This document shows positions 27,046-35,068 of a stretch of DNA of 64,000 nucleotides, one piece after another (position 1 is the stretch's first letter; every line of letters begins with the position of its first letter). Source of the DNA: Planctomycetota bacterium (GTDB lineage Bacteria; Planctomycetota; UBA1135; GCA-002686595); contig JAEUHZ010000037.1 in assembly GCA_016795205.1 (NCBI GenBank), forward strand, positions 46,417-110,416, written 5' to 3'. The notes under the pieces were generated by a model that was not told the DNA's origin, made no database searches, and saw only the letters and a program-made list of their open reading frames with translations. Made by a program: the position numbers and the translations under genes.

Positions 27046-28789
27046 GCGCGCTCCCTGGCGCGACCGGCTCGCGCTCGCCGCGGCGCTCGTCGCGCTGGTG
27101 CTCGTGCGTGGCTTCCTGGTCCTCGCGTGCGCCGACGTGTTCTTCTACGGGGAGGAACTGGGGAAAGGTGGCGTCGCCAAGGCCATCCTGGCCCCCCCCG
27201 ACATCCCCTACCACCGGCTCGTGTACGCCTATCACGAGGGCGGTGGCTTCGTGGTCGCGCACCTGCGCGCTGCGGCGTTCCTGGTGCTGGGCGAGAGCCT
27301 GCTCGCCACGAAGCTCGTGGCGATCGGCACGTCGGCCATGGTCCTCGCGGCCGGCTTCACCCTGACCTTGGAGGGCTTCGGCCGTCGCGCGGCGCTGCTC
27401 TTCGGCGCGCTGTTCGTGCTGTGCCCCGACGCCTGGTTGCGCTTCTCGCTGGTCTCGATCGGCACGCACTTCGAGGCCTTGTTCTTCCAGGCCGCGATCC
27501 TGTTCCTCGCGCTGCGCATCGCCCGCGACGGGAGCGGGGGCGCGCGCGACTGGCTGCTGCTGGGCCTCGCTGCAGGCTGCGGCGTGTACTTCTCGCTGGT
27601 CACGCTGGCCGCGATCGCCGCCGCCGGCGCGCTCCTGGTCCTGGCGCTGCGCCGGCGTCTCTTGGGCCGCGGACTGGCGATCGCCACCGTCGCCGCCCTC
27701 GTCGGCGCTGCGCCACTGTGGTGGATGCTCTCGCGCGTGGGTCTCGACGCCGTGCGCGTGCGAGCGAACCCGGCGGTCCCACACGAGCCGCGCGGCTTCC
27801 TGACCTCGGTCGCGGACCTGTTCGTCCCGCTCGTGCGCGAGGGGCGGCTCGACGACTGGATCCAGCTCGGCCTGCTCGGACCGCTGGCCGCCGCCGCCAT
27901 CTGGCTCGTGCGCGAGCGCCGCGCGCGGCTCGCCGCCGCCGGCGTGCTGCTCTACCTGGGCACCTACTTCGTCCTGTACTTCGGGTCGGGCCTGGCGGTC
28001 TCGATGAACGGCATCTGGCTCATCTGGTGGCGCATGTGCCCCGCGTGGCTCTTCGGCTGCGTGCTGGCGGCCGCGGCGCTCGACGCGCTGCTCGCGCGCC
28101 GGCGCCTCCTGGGCGCGAGCCTCGTGGGCCTGTTCGTCGCGGCCGGGCTCGCGGACCTCGCGCGCCTGACCGCGACCGGACGGCCAGACCGGCTGTTCGC
28201 GAACGCGCAGCACCTGGCGCGCTCGAAGGGCTACGACCTGTCCGAGTACTTCGACCAGCTCGTGCACCACCTCGACCCAGGTGAAGCCGGGCGCATCCGC
28301 ACGCTGCTCGAGATCGACGAGCCGACGCACCTCTTGCCGTCGGCCGCTGCGCACAACGTCTTCGAGGAGACGGACCTGCCGCTGGCGCGCGTGATCGCGA
28401 TCTCGCGCGAGGCCTTCGGCCCGCGCTTCGAGGCGGCGCTGCTCGGGCTCGGGCACCACCTCCATCCCCGCCCGGGCTACGACCTGCGCGCCGCCTTCGA
28501 GCGCCTCGGCGAGCTGCCCGAGGACCTGCGCGGGCCGCTCGCTCGCGCGCTGGGCCGCACGGGGCTCGGCCAGCGCTTCCGCCGCGATCGTCTCGTCGAG
28601 CAGCTCGAGATCCCCGTCCCGGCTGAGCACCGCGAGGCCTTCCTCGTGGGCGCTGGCTGGCGCGTGTGGCGCGCCTACCTGCTCGATCCGGAGGGCGGCG
28701 AGGCCTTCATCGCGTCGCGTCCTCCGGCGGAGCGCGCGGCCCTCGGGCGCGGGCTGGCCCTGGAGCGCGCGGCCTGGACGCTGCCTTGA
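27038..28789 (+). CDS. polytopic membrane protein, glycosyltransferase-like
   Basis: This 583-residue protein is not firmly recognised. The first 370 residues or so hold about nine to ten hydrophobic helices. An early loop with DVFFYGEELGKGG carries acidic residues where GT-C glycosyltransferases have theirs, and a large soluble helical C-terminal part follows (from about residue 380). The topology fits a PMT/Arnt-like GT-C glycosyltransferase, but no firm signature is visible. The 8-base overlap with the upstream sulfatase-fold/TPR lipoprotein suggests a shared envelope task. Confidence 0.55.
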   Translation: MAERAPWRDRLALAAALVALVLVRGFLVLACADVFFYGEELGKGGVAKAILAPPDIPYHRLVYAYHEGGGFVVAHLRAAAFLVLGESLLATKLVAIGTSAMVLAAGFTLTLEGFGRRAALLFGALFVLCPDAWLRFSLVSIGTHFEALFFQAAILFLALRIARDGSGGARDWLLLGLAAGCGVYFSLVTLAAIAAAGALLVLALRRRLLGRGLAIATVAALVGAAPLWWMLSRVGLDAVRVRANPAVPHEPRGFLTSVADLFVPLVREGRLDDWIQLGLLGPLAAAAIWLVRERRARLAAAGVLLYLGTYFVLYFGSGLAVSMNGIWLIWWRMCPAWLFGCVLAAAALDALLARRRLLGASLVGLFVAAGLADLARLTATGRPDRLFANAQHLARSKGYDLSEYFDQLVHHLDPGEAGRIRTLLEIDEPTHLLPSAAAHNVFEETDLPLARVIAISREAFGPRFEAALLGLGHHLHPRPGYDLRAAFERLGELPEDLRGPLARALGRTGLGQRFRRDRLVEQLEIPVPAEHREAFLVGAGWRVWRAYLLDPEGGEAFIASRPPAERAALGRGLALERAAWTLP

Positions 28790-28804
28790 GGCAGGGCTGA
28801 CCGT

Positions 28805-29680
28805 TCAGGTGAGCAGCGCGCGGTAGTCGACGAGCTCGACGCCGCAGCGCCGCACGGCCTCCAGGACCCGCGGCGCGGTGATGGCCTCGAGCTCGCGCCG
28901 GCGCACCGCCGCGCCATGGTCGGCGACGCCGGCGAAGGCCTGCTCGTCGTCACCCGGATGCACCATGAGCTCCGTGATGCGTCCGGGCTCGAGCGCCTCG
29001 ATCGCGCGCACCAGCCAGTCCTCGTCGAGCGCGCCGGACTTCACCAAGCCCAGGAAGCGGTCCGGAGCGCGCAACCCGTTGACGATCCGTCGCCGCGTGA
29101 AGCGCTGGCTGGCCGAGATCAAGAGCGCCAGCGGGTAGCGACCGAGCGGCGCGGCGCGGAAGTCGGACCAGGACGAGGCCTCGGGCTCGCGCGCGCAGGC
29201 GATGCCGAAACGCTCCCCCAGCCGGTGGACGATGGGGCCCACGGAGGGGAGCGCGTGGAGGTGGCAATGGCTGTCGAGGTGGGTCGGCGTCACGCCGGCC
29301 GCGAGCACCCGCTGGATCTGAGCCGCGTACTCCAGCTCGACCTCGCGCTCGTCGACGCGCCCGAAGAGCAGCGCGCGCACGGCTTCGCGCAGCGGCCGGA
29401 AGCGCCCCGCCGGCCCCACCAGGGAAGGAACCGCGCGCGGCTCGGAGACCGGCAGGTCGTCGTGCAGGACCAAGTGGACGCCCACGCCCAGCCGCGGTCG
29501 CTCGAACGCGCCGCGCACGGCGTGCTCGAACGACGCGCCGGTCGCCATCAGGCTCGCGCTCGTGACGATGCCGCGGTCGTGGCCGGCGAAGATGGCCCGG
29601 TCGACGCCCTCCGAGAACCCGAGGTCGTCGGCGTTCACGATCAATCGCGGCGGAGGGACGGCAGCCATCGAACCCGGCAT
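28805..29680 (-). CDS. ChbG/YdjC family carbohydrate deacetylase
   Basis: This protein of about 291 residues removes acetyl groups from N-acetylated sugars in known relatives (chitin disaccharide deacetylase, HpnK). The metal and catalytic residues are visible as NADDLGFSEGV, VGVHLVLHDD and THLDSHCHLHALP, with the late ELMVHPGDD. The start could be ATG 29680 (MPGSM) or ATG 29668 (MAAVPPPRL). It is the last gene of a minus-strand run and follows the STT3-like gene by 22 bases, pointing to glycan processing. Confidence 0.85.
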   Translation of the reverse strand: MPGSMAAVPPPRLIVNADDLGFSEGVDRAIFAGHDRGIVTSASLMATGASFEHAVRGAFERPRLGVGVHLVLHDDLPVSEPRAVPSLVGPAGRFRPLREAVRALLFGRVDEREVELEYAAQIQRVLAAGVTPTHLDSHCHLHALPSVGPIVHRLGERFGIACAREPEASSWSDFRAAPLGRYPLALLISASQRFTRRRIVNGLRAPDRFLGLVKSGALDEDWLVRAIEALEPGRITELMVHPGDDEQAFAGVADHGAAVRRRELEAITAPRVLEAVRRCGVELVDYRALLT

Positions 29681-29702
29681 CCTATCCCACGCCGCGCAGG
29701 GC

Positions 29703-31583
29703 TCAGCGCGGCGGGACGAGCGCCGGGCCGCGCGGAGTGGCAGCCCCTTCGAGGAACCAGGCCGCGAGCGGCGGCGCGCTGGGCGGGCGATCGGCGTCGG
29801 GGCGCGCGGGCGCCTCGCGCGGCAGGAGCTGGGTGGCCCCGGGGATCGGCACGCGCCCCTCCCGTGCTGCCTCGACACCGTCCGCGCCGAGGAGGCCCGC
29901 GCCGCGCGCCAGGACCGGCGCCGCGAGCGCCACCGACAACCGCTGCGCCTGCATCCGCGCCGCGATCCGCGCGCCGTCCCGCGAGGCGGCGAGCTCGGCG
30001 GCCTCGGCGTAGCCATCGGGCAGCGCGAAGCACGAGGCGCGCGAGGCCAGCACCGGACGGCGCGCGTGGTAGGCGACCAACTCGCCCAGGCGCGGGTCCG
30101 CCAGGATCCCCCAGGTCGACGAGGCGCTCGAGCTGTTGAAAGGTCCTCCGGCCGCGACCTCGCGGCGGATCCAGCGCAAGCCGGCGATCGCCTCCCGCAG
30201 CTCGTCGCGCTCGGCCGGCGTCGGGCCGCCGCGCGCGAGCAGGACGACGAGCAGCCCCGCGGTGCCGACGCCCAGCCACGCGGCCTGCCCGCGCTCGGCG
30301 CACAGCGCCGGGAGGGCACCGGCGAGCGCCAGCGCGCAAACGGCGACGGCCAGGGGCGAGGCCTGGGGTTCCGCAACCGCCACCAGGAGCGCGACCACAG
30401 CCAGCGCTGCGAGGTGCAGGCTCGCGCCGTCGCGCCGCCGCGCCGTCGCCCAGGACGCGGCGACCAGTGCGGCCCCGCCGAGCAGCACCAGCCCGAGGTC
30501 GAGGTTGGTGCCGTCCTGGCCGCGGGTGAGCGCGCGCGCGCTCCACCACGCCTCGAGCGGCCCCGAGCCCGCGGCCCAGGCGCGCGGCAGCTCGTAGACG
30601 AGCAGCGCGAGCATGGCCGCGAGGGCCGCGACCCGCGCGAACGCCCGGCCCTTGCGCGCCGCGTCGCGCGGGGCGCTGAGCAGCAGGAGCGCGAAGGGTG
30701 CCGCGGAGACGAGCAGGACATCCGACGCGAACAGTGACCAGCTCGCGACGAGGCCAGCGGGCACCTGCTGCCACGGCCCGTCAGCGAGCGGGAGGCGCGA
30801 AGTGAAGGCCGCGACCAGCGAGAAGAGCAGCCCGGCGCGGATCGCGATGGGCCGCACCGCCGGCGGACCGCGCGTGGCGCGCACCAGGAGCGCGGCCGCG
30901 GTCGGCAGCGCCAGGAGCGCGCCGGCCGCGGACAGGGCCGCGAGCAGCCCGGCGACGACGCCGCCGAGCAGTGCCTCCAGGATCATGGACAGCGCGTCCT
31001 CGGCCGCGAGCGCGAGTTGCGTCCCGCGCACGAGCAGTGCCAGGAGCACGAGCGCGAAGGCTGCCGCGTCGAGGCGGCCGACCTCGCCGGCCGCGACCGC
31101 GGCCGGCGCCAGCGCGAAGGCCGCCGCGGCGAGCAGCACGGGGAGCCGCGCGCCGCGCGCGGCGATCCACGCCGCCCAAGCGAGCGCCGCGAAGGCCAGC
31201 AGGTAGGCCAGCGGTCCGACCCCGGCCGCGAAGGCCTCGAGTCGCCCCTCGTCGACGCCACCCAGCGCGGGGTCGCCGTCCGGCGACGCCAGCCAGCGCT
31301 GGGCGAAGCCGGCCAGGAGCGCGTCGAAGACCGGGAGCGCCGGCACCTCGGGGGACTCGCCGTGGGCCAGGAACGGGTCGCGCTGCGGCACGCGCCCCTC
31401 GGCGAGCGCGAGCTCGATGCGCCGCAGGTGCAACGCGGTGCCCGGATCGTCGACGACCCAGCGCGAGCCCCCCAGGTCGCGGGCCCCGGACTCCAGCAGA
31501 CGCTGCCCGGCGGGTGCGAGCCGGGCTGCGAGCCCCACGAGGCCCAGGACCGCGAGGGCCAACGCGAAGGCAGTGCGTCCCAA
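29703..31583 (-). CDS. STT3/AglB/PglB-like polytopic membrane protein
   Basis: This 626-residue protein has about 12 hydrophobic helices and a C-terminal soluble part (from about residue 465). The first periplasmic loop reads WVVDDPGTALHLRRIE (D45, D46, H52, R54) and then QRDPF (D69), with a later VFDALLAGF. This is the pattern of STT3-type oligosaccharyltransferases and related GT-C enzymes: DDP..HLR then DP. In the soluble part, SSTWGILADPRLGELVAY sits where the WWDYG signature lies, followed by RRPVLAS, but WWDYG itself is not conserved. It may move a lipid-linked glycan to protein or lipid. The start is TTG, 9 bases after the upstream stop. Confidence 0.6.
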   Translation of the reverse strand: MGRTAFALALAVLGLVGLAARLAPAGQRLLESGARDLGGSRWVVDDPGTALHLRRIELALAEGRVPQRDPFLAHGESPEVPALPVFDALLAGFAQRWLASPDGDPALGGVDEGRLEAFAAGVGPLAYLLAFAALAWAAWIAARGARLPVLLAAAAFALAPAAVAAGEVGRLDAAAFALVLLALLVRGTQLALAAEDALSMILEALLGGVVAGLLAALSAAGALLALPTAAALLVRATRGPPAVRPIAIRAGLLFSLVAAFTSRLPLADGPWQQVPAGLVASWSLFASDVLLVSAAPFALLLLSAPRDAARKGRAFARVAALAAMLALLVYELPRAWAAGSGPLEAWWSARALTRGQDGTNLDLGLVLLGGAALVAASWATARRRDGASLHLAALAVVALLVAVAEPQASPLAVAVCALALAGALPALCAERGQAAWLGVGTAGLLVVLLARGGPTPAERDELREAIAGLRWIRREVAAGGPFNSSSASSTWGILADPRLGELVAYHARRPVLASRASCFALPDGYAEAAELAASRDGARIAARMQAQRLSVALAAPVLARGAGLLGADGVEAAREGRVPIPGATQLLPREAPARPDADRPPSAPPLAAWFLEGAATPRGPALVPPR

Positions 31584-31592
31584 GGAGCGGCG

Positions 31593-32807
31593 CTACTTCG
31601 TCGGGTAGGTCGACAGGACCCACGACTTCCACTGCGCCTCGAAGTCGAAGACCGACCAGCCGTAGATCTCGCGCAGGGCATCGCGCGTCGCGACCTTGGC
31701 CTTGAGCTTCTTGACGAGCTGGTTGAAGCGCTCGGCATCCCGGTTCAGCAGGAACTCGACGTAGCTGAACGCGGTCGCATGCATCGGCAACGTCAGCGTG
31801 TCGACGTTCTGCTGGAAGACCTCGGCGGTGGGCGGAAACTTGCCCTCCTCGACCATCCTGCGCACGGCCAGACGGAAGCGCCCGCCCTTGAAGTCGACGT
31901 TCGTGTTCGCCTCCTGGTAGCAGTACGTGTCACACACGTCCCAGTACCGGTCCTCGAAGAAGTGCGCGAGGCCCTCGTCGAGCCAGCCGGCCTTGATGTT
32001 CCCGATCCAGGCCACGGGACGCTGCGCGGAGAGGATCAGGTGCGTGACGGAGTGCACGATGTTGCGGTGCAGCCGCTCGTCGTCCTGGAAGTTCTGCTTG
32101 TTGCCGCACACCGAGTAGCTGGGCGTCTGCCCCATCAGCTTGACGCCGCCCTTCGCGCTCTGGCGGCAGAAGCGCAAGCCGGCGTCGTGGTGGTCCTGCG
32201 GGAACTGCCACACGAACACCCGGAACTTCTCGGCAAACTCCTTGTCCGTGATCTGCATCCGCGCGCAGTAGTCGTCGTACAGCGCTTCGAGTCGCTTCAG
32301 GTACAGGTGCAGCAACTCGTGCGACTCGAGCCACTTCTTGTCGACCTTGAGCCGGTCCATCTCCCAGACGAGCACGAAGTGCTTCGACTCCGCCTTGCGG
32401 ATCGGGCGCTTCATCGTCTGGTCGATGTACTCCAGGGCGACGCGGCGCGTGGCGACCGAGGCCTTCTTCTCCTCGATCCGCGCGCGCGCCGGCGCGTTGT
32501 CGCAGTCGGTGCAGGGAACCCAGGCCGCGCCAGCGCACGCGGTGCAATCGGCCACGACGCTGCAGAACAGCACCTCGTCCTCGAGCAGGCAGTCGCTGCG
32601 CGGGTGGGCGGCGCAGGGCAACCGGCCGGTCGATTGACACTTCTTGCAGATCGGCGCGTCCTGCAGCGCGGGCCGCCCCGTCGGAGCGGGAGCCGGCGAG
32701 AGCGCGAGCGCGGCGCAGGGGGCGTGCTCCGGACGCGCCGCGGCCGCCCGGAGGAGCGGGGTCCACGGCGCCGCGAGGGCGACGAGCAGCGCCAGCACGC
32801 GGCTCAT
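31593..32807 (-). CDS. secreted Cys-rich protein with degenerate gluzincin peptidase domain
   Basis: This 404-residue protein has a signal peptide (about residues 1-22). Residues 50-105 hold many Cys in CxxC pairs (ICKKCQSTGRLPC, DCTACAGAAWVPCTDC), resembling a DnaJ-like or rubredoxin-like zinc fold. The rest looks like a peptidase MA-like domain (DUF1570 type): NIVHSVTHL, then GWLDEGLAHFFED. The usual HExxH reads HSVTH, so the catalytic Glu is missing and activity is doubtful. Its start overlaps the ftcD stop (ATGA at 32804-32807), so it is translationally coupled to a histidine-degradation gene. Confidence 0.65.
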   Translation of the reverse strand: MSRVLALLVALAAPWTPLLRAAAARPEHAPCAALALSPAPAPTGRPALQDAPICKKCQSTGRLPCAAHPRSDCLLEDEVLFCSVVADCTACAGAAWVPCTDCDNAPARARIEEKKASVATRRVALEYIDQTMKRPIRKAESKHFVLVWEMDRLKVDKKWLESHELLHLYLKRLEALYDDYCARMQITDKEFAEKFRVFVWQFPQDHHDAGLRFCRQSAKGGVKLMGQTPSYSVCGNKQNFQDDERLHRNIVHSVTHLILSAQRPVAWIGNIKAGWLDEGLAHFFEDRYWDVCDTYCYQEANTNVDFKGGRFRLAVRRMVEEGKFPPTAEVFQQNVDTLTLPMHATAFSYVEFLLNRDAERFNQLVKKLKAKVATRDALREIYGWSVFDFEAQWKSWVLSTYPTK

Positions 32808-33706
32808 GCCGACAGCCGCTCCTCGATGAGCTGGGTCCGCGGGTCGAAGCCGCGCAGCTTCACGCGTTCCGCGAGCCCGGGTGGCACCGCCTGGCGCGGC
32901 GCGAGGCCCACGAGCTCGCTCTCGCGGATCGCCACGCCGCGTTCGGCGGCGAGCTGCTCGATCTCGCGGTAGACGCGCTCGAGGCCCGTGGACTGGAAGT
33001 CGCACACGTTCATGCTGACCTGGGCACAGCCCAGGTCCTCGAGGAAGAAGCCCATGGCCTTGATGCCCTTGAGCCCGCCGTCCTTCTCGCGGATGCGCTT
33101 GGCGATGTCCTTGGCGACGGCCACGTCCGGCGTCCCGAGGTTCACGTTGTAGGCGATCAGGAACGAACGTGCGCCGATCACGACCGCGCCGGCGGTCGGG
33201 TGCAGGTGGTCCCGGGGGCCCTCGTCCGGCGTCCGCGCCGGGTCCGTCGTGACCGCGACACGCAGCTTCTCGAAGCCGATGTTGCGCACGTCGGGCAGGT
33301 TCCGTCGCGCGGGGGTGCGCGCCGCGGCCTCGTAGAAGTAGACCGGGATCTCGAGCTCGTGCCCGACGCGGGCGCCGAGCTCGTGCGCGAGCCGCACGCA
33401 CTGCGCCATGTCGCTGCCCTCGAGCGGCACGAACGGGACGACGTCGGTCGCGCCGATGCGCGGATGCTCGCCCTGGTGGCGCGTCAGGTCGATCAGGTCC
33501 CGCGCCTTGGCGATCCCGCGGAACGCGGCCTCGACCGCGGCCTCCGGCGGCGCCACGAAGGTCACGACGGCCCGGTTGTGGCTGGCATCGAGGCTGTGGT
33601 CGATGCGACGCGCGCCGGGCACCGCCGTGATCGCGGCGACGATCGCGTCGACCACCTCGGGGCGGCGGCCTTCGCTGAAGTTCGGGACGCATTCGACGAG
33701 AGCCAT
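32804..33706 (-). CDS. ftcD: glutamate formimidoyltransferase
   Basis: This 300-residue enzyme transfers the formimino group of N-formimino-glutamate to tetrahydrofolate, the last step of one histidine-degradation branch. Family motifs are ECVPNFSEGR at the N-terminus, HPRIGATDVVPFVP and GFFLEDLGCAQVSMN. Only the transferase half is present; the cyclodeaminase half of the animal enzyme is absent. It lies 30 bases after hutI, whose product it consumes. Confidence 0.93.
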   Translation of the reverse strand: MALVECVPNFSEGRRPEVVDAIVAAITAVPGARRIDHSLDASHNRAVVTFVAPPEAAVEAAFRGIAKARDLIDLTRHQGEHPRIGATDVVPFVPLEGSDMAQCVRLAHELGARVGHELEIPVYFYEAAARTPARRNLPDVRNIGFEKLRVAVTTDPARTPDEGPRDHLHPTAGAVVIGARSFLIAYNVNLGTPDVAVAKDIAKRIREKDGGLKGIKAMGFFLEDLGCAQVSMNVCDFQSTGLERVYREIEQLAAERGVAIRESELVGLAPRQAVPPGLAERVKLRGFDPRTQLIEERLSA

Positions 33707-33736
33707 GCGGTCGTATTCGCCTTCGGGACGGGGGTC

Positions 33737-35068
33737 TCAGCGCACTCCAGCCCCATTGGAACCGCCTGGGCCGCGCGCGCCAAGGATCGGCGCGGCCGGT
33801 TCGCGCTCCAGCACGACGCGCCCACCCTTGACGACCGCGCGCACGGCGTTGCGGCCCAGCTCGTAGACGAGGTGCAGGTGGTTGGGCACGTCCAGGACGA
33901 CCAGGTCGGCCTCCTTGCCGGCCTCGATCGATCCCAGCCGGTGCGCGCGCCCCAGCGAGGCGGCCGCGTTCAGCGTGGCGGCCGTGAGGGCCTCGGCGGC
34001 GGTGAAGCGGTAGCGCAGCGCCGCCCAGGCCAACACCTGGGGCAGGCTCTGGAGGTAGCACGAGCCCGGGTTGAAGTCCGTCGAGAGGGCCACGGGCACG
34101 CCGCGCTCGACGAGCCGGCGCGCCGGAGCTTCGCGCTCCTGCCGCAGGTAGAGGGGCACGAGCGGACACAGGACGGCCGTGACGCCAGCCGCCGCCAGCG
34201 CCTCCGCGCCCGCGTCGTCGACGAACTCCAGGTGATCGGCGCTGCGCGCGCCGAATTCCGCCGCCAGCCGCGCGCCGCCGAGCAGCGAGAGCTGGTCGGC
34301 ATGCAGCCGCAGCGTGAAGCCGAGCTGTTGGGCGCGCGCCAGGATGCGCCGCGAGGCCTCCAGGCCGAAGGTGTGCGCCTCGACGAACACGTCGCAGGCC
34401 TCGGCCAGCCCGGCGCTGGCAACCGCTGGGAGCATCTCGCGCTCGACCAGGTCCACGTAGCGCGCCGGGTCGTCGCGGTGCTCGGCCGGCACGTCGTGCG
34501 CCCCCAGGAACGTGGCGGCGATCTCGACCGGATGGCGCGCGGCGGCCGCCGCCAGCACGCGCAGCGACTTGAGCTCGTCCGCCGTGGTCAGGCCGTAGCC
34601 CGACTTGGCCTCGATCGTGGTCGTGCCGTGCTCCAGGAAGCGGTCCAGGCGCACGCGGAGCCGCGCCAGGAGCTGCTCCTCGGAAGCGGCGCGCAAGCCG
34701 CGCACGCTGGACAGGATCCCGCCGCCGGCGGCCGCGATCTCGAGGTAGCTCGCGCCGCGCGTGCGCAGCTCGAACTCGTCTTCGCGCGTGCCGTCGAACA
34801 CTGGATGCGTGTGCGCGTCGACGAAGCCCGGGACCACCGTTCCGCCGCGCGCATCGAGCTCCCGCTCCGGCTCGAAGCGCGCGCGCAGCTCGGCCTCGGG
34901 GCCGACTGCGGCGATCCGCCCGTCGCGCACGGCGACGGCTGCGGCGCGCAGGACCTGGATCTCCCCCAGCGCGCGTCCGCTGCGCGCCGCGCACCCCGCA
35001 GGCGTCGCGATCTCGGCGGCGCCGTGGACCAAGAGGTCGGCGGGCTCGCGTGCGGGTCGAGGGCTCAT
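33737..35068 (-). CDS. hutI: imidazolonepropionase
   Basis: This 443-residue amidohydrolase opens the imidazolone ring to give N-formimino-glutamate. The metal ligands are in VDAHTHPVFDGTRE. Other signatures are EAKSGYGL, HADQLSLLGGARL and ALSTDFNPGSCY. The N-terminus is longer than in many HutI proteins. The ATG at 35068 overlaps the start codon of the divergent UnbV gene inside the palindrome CATG, so one of the two starts may be further in. hutH and hutU are not in the window. Confidence 0.93.
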   Translation of the reverse strand: MSPRPAREPADLLVHGAAEIATPAGCAARSGRALGEIQVLRAAAVAVRDGRIAAVGPEAELRARFEPERELDARGGTVVPGFVDAHTHPVFDGTREDEFELRTRGASYLEIAAAGGGILSSVRGLRAASEEQLLARLRVRLDRFLEHGTTTIEAKSGYGLTTADELKSLRVLAAAAARHPVEIAATFLGAHDVPAEHRDDPARYVDLVEREMLPAVASAGLAEACDVFVEAHTFGLEASRRILARAQQLGFTLRLHADQLSLLGGARLAAEFGARSADHLEFVDDAGAEALAAAGVTAVLCPLVPLYLRQEREAPARRLVERGVPVALSTDFNPGSCYLQSLPQVLAWAALRYRFTAAEALTAATLNAAASLGRAHRLGSIEAGKEADLVVLDVPNHLHLVYELGRNAVRAVVKGGRVVLEREPAAPILGARGPGGSNGAGVR

